Program-made: the position numbers and the translations under genes
NCBI RefSeq assembly: GCF_001680005.1
Contig: NC_033567.1
Location: forward strand, 3,472,001 to 3,536,000
Source: Plasmodium coatneyi
Taxonomy: Eukaryota > Apicomplexa > Aconoidasida > Haemosporida > Plasmodiidae
DNA: 64,000 bases
Direction of reading: 5' to 3'
Shown here: positions 50,001-59,518 of the stretch, piece by piece
Numbering within the stretch: the stretch's first letter is position 1
Layout of the letters: each line of letters opens with the position of its first letter
Notes under the pieces: model-generated
Told to the model about the DNA's origin: nothing
Seen by the model: only the letters and a program-made list of their open reading frames with translations
The model's database searches: none

Positions 50001-53000
50001 CTGCTCGAAGACATCCAGAAAGTTCGTTTTTAGCTGATTCAGGAAGAATTTTATGTTTAAATTTTTCGCTTCCTGAGTAACTATGTCGTTACCCTTTCCA
50101 TATTCTTCCTTCTCTGCATTTGCCTCATCCTTTTTGTGTCCACCGGGGTGGAAGCCGCCTGAGTAGCTGCTCTCAAATTGGTCTGGTTCCCTGTCCAACT
50201 GTCCATCTCGAGAAATGTCCAAATCGCTTTCAGATTCCTCCTCTTCCTGTATAAACCCGAGCGTGTCGATCAAGTGTTCCTTTTTATATTCCCTCACGAG
50301 CACAAGCAGATCGTTCACTATATCGTGCAGGAAGAATATACTAACATTCTTAACAAAGTCGAAAACGGTTTGCCAAAATTTGATCATCTTCCATATGCTC
50401 TTCAGGTGATTCAGATCTATCTCCATGTCATTTATTTGTTCGTCACACACGTCGTCTATGTTGAATAAGCTTATTTTGTTTTTGAGACCTTTCTGCATCT
50501 GCTTGATGCTCTTCAATTCGTCCTCATAAAAACTGATCATTTCCAGAACATCATTCGGGTTGTTGTCAATACTTATTGGCATTTCTTTATAAAAAACTAA
50601 CTTCTTTTTTTGCCATAGCTTGTTAAATTCGTTATACGCATTCTTAATTTCATTTTTCATTTTTTCTTTAGTGTCCAGATACATGGTTCTACTCTCCTTC
50701 AGTAGCGCTTCAAATTTGTTGGACAGGATGGAAGAGGTCTTCAACTTCATTATCTCATCTTCGTTTAATTCACCTTTTAATTCTATCAGTTTTAGGTAGT
50801 CTTCTTCTAAAATTTCTAACTCCTTTTTATGTGTTGCGTAGTTCCTACTGCAGTGTTCAAGTAGGGAGTTGTGCTCTTTCAGGTCGTTTATGTCCACTGC
50901 AGTTTTGAGCAGATTGTTGCTGTTTTGTTTGAAGAAGGCATACAGCTCTTCTAGCTTCTTTTTGCACTTTGCGCTTATGTAATCCAGGAATAGGTCTTTA
51001 TACTTTTTGAAATCTGCTAGGAGTTCTTTCTTCAGCGTGCTCAGGTTTATTTCGATGAACAGGATTATTTCCTGAAGGGGGAAGAACGAGAAGGGGCGTC
51101 ACACGGTTGAATAGAAAAGGCTACCCAACGGAGGGGGGGATACCGCTCCCGATGAAGCAGCGTTGGAGTACGCCCCCACTGAATTGAAACTACAAAATTT
51201 TGGGGTGCTGCTGTGCAGTGCATCACATCGAGGGGTCTACCCCTTGTGTTACTCCCTCTTTTGCATATCCTTTTGTTGACCCGTTCCTAGGCGCAACGTG
51301 TTCTCCCCCTCACTGGTTTCATGTATTTTGCCTCCCCACCTTGTCGATGTCCTGCTTTATATTTTCCTCCAAGTTCCTGAACACGTTTATCTGGCTATAG
51401 ACGTACGTCATGGTATCCTCAGCCGAGTGTAGGTTGTGCAGCAGGTCGTCTTCGTTCAAACTGAGGAGCTTCAAATTGTAGTGCTTGAGCCACTTTATTT
51501 TTTCTTTCAGTTTTTCCATAAAGTTCACGTAGATGTTGTTAATTTGGCTTAGCAATTTGCTGCACTGGTTATTATTATCGTTTTTCTTAAGTTGACTTTC
51601 CTTGGCATCATTTTGTACATCCTTATCATTCGCATTTGTAGTGCTGAACGCGAAGGCCAATTTTTTCTTTACCTGTTTTTGTCTATTTTTAAAAATGACG
51701 ACACTAAATTTGGGGAAGCTAAAAAATATGTCGGACGCTTTTTTGTAAATTTCGTCTGTAAGATTTTTGGCAGACTGGTGGGAAAAGTCATAAACGAGTT
51801 CCTTCTTACTATTCAATGTTACATAAATTTTAAATAAGGGGTAATTTTCCACTGCGTCGTTGCTAATTTTATCAGTCAGCAATTTGTAGTAGTTGTATAG
51901 AGAGACCTTAACCGAAATGAAGTACTTTTCCAGGTAGTTCCTTTCAATATTCGCAATGTAGCTTTTAAAGGCATTTAAGCTTTTGTTAGAATATTTTTCA
52001 ATATAAAGAAGAATTTCTTTCAAAATTTTAACAATGCTAGTGTGTTTATCTCGTAAAATGCTTCTTATCCCTTCTAGGTTGATGTTCTGATCTTCTTCAA
52101 ATTCTTCCAGTGTGTAGGTTCTCTTATCATCAATAGCAATGATGGATATTTTTTCTATCTCGTTGAGTATATCTTTTATTTTTTCATCGTTCCGCTTGAA
52201 CGTGGCAATGATCGACTTTATGTGGATGCATTCATTCAGGAAATTGAAAAGCACACTCAACTTTATGTTGTCTTTATTCCAGTTGTACTTAAAGACGGTG
52301 TTCTCAATATTGCAATACATGTTCCTGAGGACGTATTCGAATATTTTATACTGATCACTGTTCAGCATCATGCAAATGTTGTTATAATTTCGGACGAGTC
52401 TGTTTACATATTCCTTGCACGTTTTCAGCCTCTCCTCGTGAAAGGATATTTCGATAATCACGTTAGGAAGGAATATTTTTTCGTCTTTAATCTTTAGCCA
52501 AAAGTTCACTTCGGAGAGTACTTTCCTTATGTCCATGTTGTATGTGCTCTCCAGATATTTTTCCTTCACCTTTATCAGAATGGAATTATCCAACAACGTG
52601 TTAACCAGCGAGTTATTCTTCTTTGACGCAATTGTTTTTAACTCATTTATCCAAATGTTGTTAATCTGTTTTATGTATGTATTTATTGAATTCTGCAAAT
52701 CGTAGTACTTTTCGTAGGCAGCTTCTTGTTCCCTAACCTTTGGGAGGTAAAAAAGTTTGTTGAGCTTGTCGAAAGTGCGATGCAGCTTTATGCTTATATT
52801 TTTGGCGAGCATGATACAGGAGGAGTGGTATTCATATCTAATGTTGTAGGAGAAATAGTTGAATGGGTTCTCCAGAAAATTGGCAAAATATTTGGAATAC
52901 GTGTCTACATATTTTACAAATTCGGTCCATAAATCTACCACCTTCTTATTCATGAACGACTTTATATTTTCCGTAATCGCTAGGGTGTAGAATTTGTCAA

Positions 53001-54974
53001 ATAGAAAAATGGTTGTTTCGAAGTTGATGGAATTTTCGAACGATATTTTAATTAAGTTGATGAATATACTTTCTAGCACTTTTATTATTTCCTTTGTCTT
53101 TTTAAAATCGCTGCTCCATTCGTTACTCTTTATGCTAAGGATGTTGTACTGTAGGTTTCTTATCCGATTTAGCTCGTTGAAGAAGGTGGATTCGATATCA
53201 TTGAACCCTTTCTTGATTATGTGATAGTGCTCGTAACTCAGTGTCCTTATGTCCTCCTCCTTCACGCAAAACAGGAACTGCTCACATGCGAAGCAGATTT
53301 CTTTCAAGTCCGCGCACTTCTGCTTGAAGGATGTTATCTGCCAGGGGGGGAGTGGACAACAGTGGGCAGAATAAGGTATAAATGTTGTGTGGCGTAATTT
53401 TACTGGTCAAAAAGTGGGAAGCTACTCTAAAATGAACCGTATAGCGATGCACACGTTAAGAAAAAAAAAAAGCCGCAACGCAGGTAGGTCTACGCTGACA
53501 GGCGCACTTACATTGGATAGATTCATCTGCCTAATGATAGAGTCGAAGGGAGAGTTCCCCTCGTTCGATCGGTTAAAAGACACATCCATTAGGTAGTTCC
53601 AGTAAAACACAAAGTTGATGCACTCGTCTAGTGTCTCGGACAATTGTCTAACCTCCCTAGTGTACATCTTAGACAGGTCGATATAATTATGCAGCTTCTT
53701 AATGAACTCATTTAATAGCAGCGTTATCAAGCTGTTTATCTGGTCCGAATCTTTGTAATATTTCGAAAAGGTAAAAATTAGTTTCAGCCTATTTACAATC
53801 ATGGGCAAAATGTTGTAAACATGGTCGATAGAGACATCGTCATTTAAATTGGTAAAGGGTTCCTCCAGTAGTTTTAGCGCCTTCAGCTTCTCTTCCAGCT
53901 TTTCGCACTTCTCCTTTATCTGTGTCATCAACCCGTTGTACGTTTTTATATTCGCACAGTTATTCTTCTCCAAGACGCTTAAAATGTAATTTATTGTATC
54001 TAAGTTGAGTTCTTCCAAGAGATCCTTTAAAATGCCGTGCTTCTTCTCTACGTCGGAAATATACTCACTCAGCGTCAGGTAGCTTATTTCTTTGTCGTAG
54101 ATCTGCGTAGAGGGGGTAAGATCAGGTGGCACACATATGCTCATGCAAGGTACACCTTTCTGTTGGATTATAAAAAATGCCTAACGTCGCAAATGTTGGA
54201 CTAATCTGCTTATGTGTGTGCCATATTTGCCTATTTGTCCAAATTGTTACAGGATGGTGAGCACTAATTGAGCTTAAGAGGAGAACCGATGCGTAGGTTA
54301 AAAAGTTATATTATAAAAATACATCTCCCAGACGGGAATTTTTTTTGCCCCTCTTTCATTCCTAACGGTCTTACATTGCTAAACAACTTTTGGATGTCAT
54401 TAATCCAGTGGTCCACTAAATTTTCGAGCAAGTGAATATAATTCTTGTCAGAAGAGAACAAATGCATCTCCTCGACTGAAAATTTTGGATAATAAATTAA
54501 TTTGTTTTTTGAAAATAACTGTGTTATATACGTCATAAATTCGATAGTTGTGATGTTGAAGTCGTTTTGTATGTTTATAGGGGAGCTATTTTTCATGTCC
54601 AGCATAGGTATAAATACTCTGTCCATTAAATTTAAAATGTTTTCCTTCATTTTGCAGTTCACCTTATTGTATAGTACCACGCTATCTATATTGTCTTGTG
54701 TTATTTTTTTGCTATGAATTTTTAGGAACAAAATGTATTCATCAATTGTTTCTTCTATAATTTCGTTGGAAAAGTCGAAGGAGAAATTTAACTTGGTCTC
54801 CTCGTCGCACTCCATCAGGTATATAAACAGTATCTTGTTACTCCCATTATGCAACCATTTTTGTACCACCTGGTTGTAACTTTTGTTCCATAAACTCTTG
54901 AAGCTGTACTTTGAAAAACTTATTTTGTTCTCCATCCATAGGGTTATAAACTCTTCACTAATTTCTTCCTCCAT
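35061..54974 (-). CDS. Dynein heavy chain, axonemal type
   Basis: Motor subunit of the flagellar dynein arm; in Plasmodium the only flagellum is in the male gamete. Six exons: 54974-54375, 54102-53512, 53337-51340, 51071-36164, 36057-35486 and 35141-35061, all in phase, giving about 6249 aa, large for the family. Order: tail (residues 1 to about 1400), linker (about 1400-1960), then AAA1 P-loop GETGVGKS (about 2286) with Walker B CCFDEFNR, AAA2 P-loop GKSCTGKT (about 2692), AAA3 GNKFSGKT (about 3387), and AAA4 GDSGPGKF (about 3912, degenerate). The coiled-coil stalk follows, with a microtubule-binding tip (PPDVVMQTLSIVMIILN, TPSWEQAKIELGDANFL, near 4510), then AAA5, AAA6 and the C-terminal domain. 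The exon 4/5 join recreates the conserved ALKGETV, and the last exon ends WGKLGVRLFLTNEC. Acidic low-complexity inserts interrupt it before AAA1 and between AAA5 and AAA6. By synteny it corresponds to the falciparum dynein beta chain (PF3D7_1465800). Confidence 0.95.
38060..38640 (-). other. Acidic low-complexity insert in dynein between AAA5 and AAA6
   Basis: About 190 residues (roughly 5208-5401) made of a basic KKR segment, then long Asp/Glu runs (EEEEENDNDVEEMDDEEEE) and Lys/Asn-rich sequence. It sits between the helix-rich AAA5 extension and the conserved block KNFEGFINSFVKSIREWRRW that opens AAA6. It keeps frame throughout and ordinary dyneins lack it. Confidence 0.85.
47700..48330 (-). 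other. Acidic low-complexity insert in dynein before AAA1
   Basis: About 200 residues (roughly 1977-2187) with Glu/Asp-rich stretches (EEEQQDKGENDADEEKDEYE) separate the end of the linker from the start of AAA1. The reading frame is intact. Confidence 0.85.
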
Positions 54975-56447
54975 TTTGTAATATTTTTTTTTTTAAAATA
55001 AATCAACATGAACAAGTTGTAAAATTTTTTTTTTTTTTTTTTTTTTTTGAAATGCAGACTGGTCACACTGCATTGCCACACATGGCTCATTTTAGAAGCT
55101 AGCCGTGAGATAAGGTGTGTGTATTCATGGGGGATGCATTTAAGTGTGTTTCTATATGGGCTTACACATGTGTGTAAACACGCGCTTGAGCGAGCGCCCC
55201 TCTATTAGAACCCTTAAACAGACAAACTTGTAGAAGTGTGCGTGGTAAAAAAGGGGTGAAATCGACGGGGATTCATATCGCGGGGCACAATACTAGCAAG
55301 CGTCAATTTTGCCCTCCAGTAGCGCGCGCAAAAGGGGAGAAAAAATTGGCGAACTAACCTCATGTACCTTGTGAAAGACACAAAATGGGATTGAATGCGG
55401 AAGCCACTTAAACAGCGTATGAAGAAAAACAAATGTCCGCCATTTTGTCATATAGGCAGAAGTAACTGGAAAACTCCCCCCATGTACTTGTTATCGCTTT
55501 CCGGCGGTATTATAAAAAATTTCGTCGAGTACCGCTATGTGCTCCACGGGAAACACACGCGCGGCGTTTTTTTTATTTTTACACATGAACAGGAAAAAAA
55601 AAAAAAGAAGTAAATTCGGAGCAGAAAATATATCCCAAAAATTGCCGCAATGCAATGCGGAAAAAAGATAACTGGCGGTTTTCTTGCATAAGCGTAAATT
55701 CACTAAAATGAAAAAAGACTCCTTAAGAAATAGATGAGGCGAACGGACCCCTTTGATTCAATTTCACGTAGCCACACCATGTAAATTGGCGAAATTTCAG
55801 GTAGACAAATGTTAAAAAGGTAAAAATGAGAAATATTGCTTTGCGAGATAAAGCTGTCAAAATTTTTTAAACAATCGTGACAGTCGTTTGGAATGTTGTG
55901 CGTAGTTATGTGTCCATTCATTTACGCACATACCATTTTTGTGAATGCAAAGCACATTGTTCGTTTTGTGAGGAAAAAGGATGATGCCACGTTTTCTCAT
56001 ACGCCTACAATAATGAACGAACAAAAGAAAAAGTAGGCCAAATTGGAGCTACATTTTTAAGGCGCTACATTCAGGGTTATAAATGCATAAAAGCGACCAA
56101 GACAATGTCTAGGCTTGTAAATTTGATGGAGGGCATGGTACACCATTTGGTCGTTGCAAAGATGGGCACTATTATTCAACCGTGCGTGCATGTATATACA
56201 CAAAGAATGTTGCATCGCGCGCCACAGTTCATATGCAACGAAACCCTAAAAACTAAAAAAGAAGGAAGAGTTTACAGGAAGGGAATAATTTATCCATTTG
56301 GTACATATAACTTTTTTTTTGTTCCTCAAAAAAGATAATGTTCTGTTCTGTAATGTAAAAAAAAAAAAAAAAAAAAAAACGCACTCTCACTTGACATTCC
56401 CAATTTGACTTTGTAACTGCATTTTAAAGTAACGCTTACTGTTCAAA
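54975..56447. promoter_or_regulatory. Divergent promoter region, dynein / plasmepsin VIII
   Basis: Two genes start away from this 1.5 kb spacer. It has T and A runs (55027-55048, 56359-56380) and a TGCATG core at 56187-56192, about 256 bp before the plasmepsin ATG. No coding exon is credible here. Confidence 0.55.
56187..56192. promoter_or_regulatory. TGCATG core upstream of plasmepsin VIII
   Basis: A TGCATG hexamer, the core of the AP2-Sp element, lies about 256 bp upstream of the plasmepsin VIII start codon, a normal promoter distance. Plasmepsin VIII is known to act at sporozoite egress, so AP2-Sp control is a reasonable inference. Confidence 0.35.
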
Positions 56448-59115
56448 ATGAATGTCTTGTTGTCCTTTTTTGTCTTTCTCATTTTTAATGTTCACCCATG
56501 GGTGAAATCTGCAAAAGAAAAATTAAGGGTATCCAGGTATAAGACGGCAGGTAAGTTTTACATACGTGCGCGCACAGCTTAATCCGTTATGAAAAAGAAA
56601 AATATTACATGAAAAAAAAAAACATTTTCTCCTTCTGCCAATTGTCAAGGAATTTCCACCATCATTCTCAAGGGGGGTTACATCAACAGACAGTAAACAC
56701 GCAAAATGCCACTCTATATTACATCATCAGATCGGTGCACAAGAAGGATATGCAATGTGTTCCTTTGCGACATGTATCATTTAAAAATTAGAGCGCTCCA
56801 AGTTTGAAGTTATATAACTATGACTAATTCTTTTGTTCTTTTTTTTTTTCTTTTTTATTTCCTCCCCCTTTTTGATTTGCAAAAGATTCATTGGAGAAAT
56901 ATTCATTGGAAGTCCCCCCCAGGCGTTCAAGGTCCTATTTGATACTGGTTAGGAAGAAAAAAGGAAGAGTACTAAAAGAAAACCAGCATATTTGCACATA
57001 TGTACATTCGTATATATCGATAAAATGCATAGCATGTGTCTAGGCAACCACCTGTAAAGAAGCATAAACACGCACACATACACACATTTTTTTTTTTTTT
57101 TTTCCTGTGAAGGCAGTACAAACTTGTGGATCCCATCGAAAAACTGCCTAACGAAGGCCTGCCGGAGCAAAAGAAAATACGACCACAGAGTTTCTAAAAA
57201 TTACAAATCAGTCCAGAAAAGGAACCCCGTGGAAGTTTTCTTCGGGACAGGCAAAATACAAATCGCTTACGTTTCTGATGATATTCACTTGGGAGAAATT
57301 ACGTAAGAAACGTGAATGACATACACATTCTTCAAGGGCGAGAAGTATAGTAAAATAAAAATGGGCCCTATGGTGTATATATCCCTAAGTTGGGTTAACT
57401 TTTTAGGGTAAAAGACCAGGAGTTTGGAGTAGCAAGTTACATATCCGATGACCCTTTTTCGGATATGAGTAATGGAAAAAAAAAAAAAAAATAATAATAA
57501 TATAACTACATCGTTGTATTTATGCTGACCTTCTAATCCGCGTAACGCGTGCGGAGAAGCTTCTCTAAATGGCTGTCCCCCTTTTTTCGCGTCCAGAATT
57601 CGATGGCCTTTTCGGCCTAGGCATTTCAGATGATAAAAGGAGAAAAACGTTGATCTATGAGAACATACCAAGGGGTCGGTCGAAAAAAAACGTGTTCTCG
57701 ATTTACTATCCCAAGAATGTGGATGACGATGGCGCGATAACCTTCGGGGGATACGATAAAAAGTGAGGAAGGAAAAAAGGAAAGAAATTCGACCGGTCAG
57801 ACGTTTAAGTGCGCATTTAGATGCACATGTAGAGGAACATTTTAATACACACTGTTGTCACGCTTTGTGCTACTCCCCCGTTAAGATTTATCCAACCTAA
57901 TGAGAACATCGACTGGTTTGACGTTTCGTCCAGAAAATACTGGGCAGTCAAAATGGTAAACTGAGCAAATTCCTTATAAGCGTAAAAATTAAAACAAAGG
58001 AAAAGGATAAACACGTGCCTCCAACCTTGTGTTGTAAATACAGATAGGACTGAAAATCAATGGAGTAATCCTAGACGTTTGTTCCAAAAATATAGGTGTG
58101 CATAATAAGCCAATGCATAAGTGGGCAACCGGAGGTGTGACATTTTAACTTTGCATTAATTCATCGAGAAAATTCGGTGGTTACAATTTCCTTTTTTTCT
58201 AATGCTAGGTGGCTACTGCGAAGCAGTCATTGATACAGGCACATCGAGTATCGCTGGACCCAAAGACGGTAAAATGATTATCTCATTTGCGCTATTTTAC
58301 TTTCTCAAAAGTATCATCATAGGGAGCTTTGCATAAAAATTAAAATGCAAACTTTACAGACTTAATTTTGTTAACTAGACTGCTAAACCCTAGGAGGAAC
58401 TGCCACAACAGGGCATTACTGAAAAGATTTTCTTTCCTTTTAAGTGATGAAAATGGTATATATACATTTTGCAGGGAAAAAAAAAAAAAAAAAAATAGAC
58501 GCTTTAGAGAAAGTTGTATCATAGGCGCAGTTATATATACTTTTATATCTCCACAAATATGCATGTGTTTTTCCCCCCCTTAACAGGCGAACAGAAGGAA
58601 TACGAATTAACCCCGGCGGATTACATAGTTAACTCGTTTAGAGTCGACCCTGTTTTGAGGACCCCCTGCAACTTTGCCTTCATGCCAATTAACATTTCTT
58701 CGGCTAATAGATATTTATATGTACGGACAGTAGACAAAACGTATAAAGGTGTATGCGTGAAAAGGTGTACTACGCACGTGTGTGTAAGTAGCAGAGAGAA
58801 TGCGGCGGGAAAGATGCATCCATGAGAATAAATGCGTCTTCTTCTTTTTTTTCTTCCCCCTTCTGTAGATTCTTGGACAAATATTTTTGCAAAAGTATTA
58901 TGCAATATTTGAAAAGGACAAAATGAAAATTGGTAATATTTAGGAGAACCTATAAAATTTGCAAACTTGGGTTCTTTACCGAGCCGATTAGCGAACGTGC
59001 TTATGTGCACATATGCTCTTATGCAAGCGCATAACATTATTGCACAAAATGAGAGTTAATGTCCCTTTCCCGCTCTTTGGGGTTCCCCCTTTTAGGCCTA
59101 GCTAAATCGGTGTGA
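56448..59115 (+). CDS. PMVIII: Plasmepsin VIII, aspartic protease
   Basis: Thirteen exons, all phase-consistent: 56448-56550, 56650-56692, 56886-56947, 57113-57302, 57407-57468, 57597-57762, 57886-57955, 58044-58095, 58209-58268, 58360-58455, 58587-58720, 58869-58932 and 59096-59115, giving 373 aa. A signal peptide (MNVLLSFFVFLIFNV) and a very short pro-region lead to the pepsin fold beginning ISTIILKGGYINRQFIGEIF. The two catalytic Asp motifs are FDTGSTNLW (about residue 69) and VIDTGTSSIAGP; the fold ends with GQIFLQKYYAIFEKDKMKIG. The flap reads FFGTG where pepsins have YGTG. The many-exon structure and position next to the dynein match PF3D7_1465700. In P. berghei, plasmepsin VIII is needed for sporozoites to leave the oocyst. 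It is expected in the secretory pathway of the sporozoite or oocyst. Confidence 0.93.
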
Positions 59116-59518
59116 TTTATATCCATTATGTAGGTTTTTTTTTTTTTTTTTTTTCCCTAATATGTGTTATACGGAGCGAGTATATTACACCCCTTTATGT
59201 GGTCCACTGCTCGCACTCTAACGAGAAATTATTTCGCCACTCTCTCCGTTTTTAATTCGTCTTTTTGCTAAAATTTATTTATAACTACTAGGCATACATT
59301 CTACACAATTTTAAAAATAAAAATTTTCAATGTTCAAAATTTTAATCAGCAAAGACACCGCTGCACTTTTGACGCATTCTCGACAAATAGCACTCCTATT
59401 TGTGTTCCCGTGCCGAGGGTGCTTTAACGGAAATTCCATAGCGAGGGGAGTTGCTCCGTACGCATCTAACGGTGTTCTTGCATGCACATACACTTCGTAA
59501 AGCAGCCAAACGGTTATC
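59116..59518. promoter_or_regulatory. Short spacer upstream of the two-helix membrane protein
   Basis: This 403 bp spacer separates two genes on the same strand. It contains a 20-base T run (59134-59153) and a perfect TGCATGCA at 59479-59486, 33 bp before the chosen ATG. Confidence 0.5.
59479..59486. promoter_or_regulatory. TGCATGCA element before the membrane-protein gene
   Basis: A perfect AP2-Sp-type palindrome sits 33 bp upstream of the proposed start codon. That is unusually close, so it would lie in a short leader, or the true start could be further downstream. Confidence 0.4.

Noticed and set aside
56673..56791. Longer plasmepsin exon 2 using the acceptor at 56672
   Set aside because: It gives an open frame but cannot be joined in phase to the next exon. 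Exon 56650-56692 joins in phase and yields the conserved KGGYINRQFIGEIF start of the protease fold.
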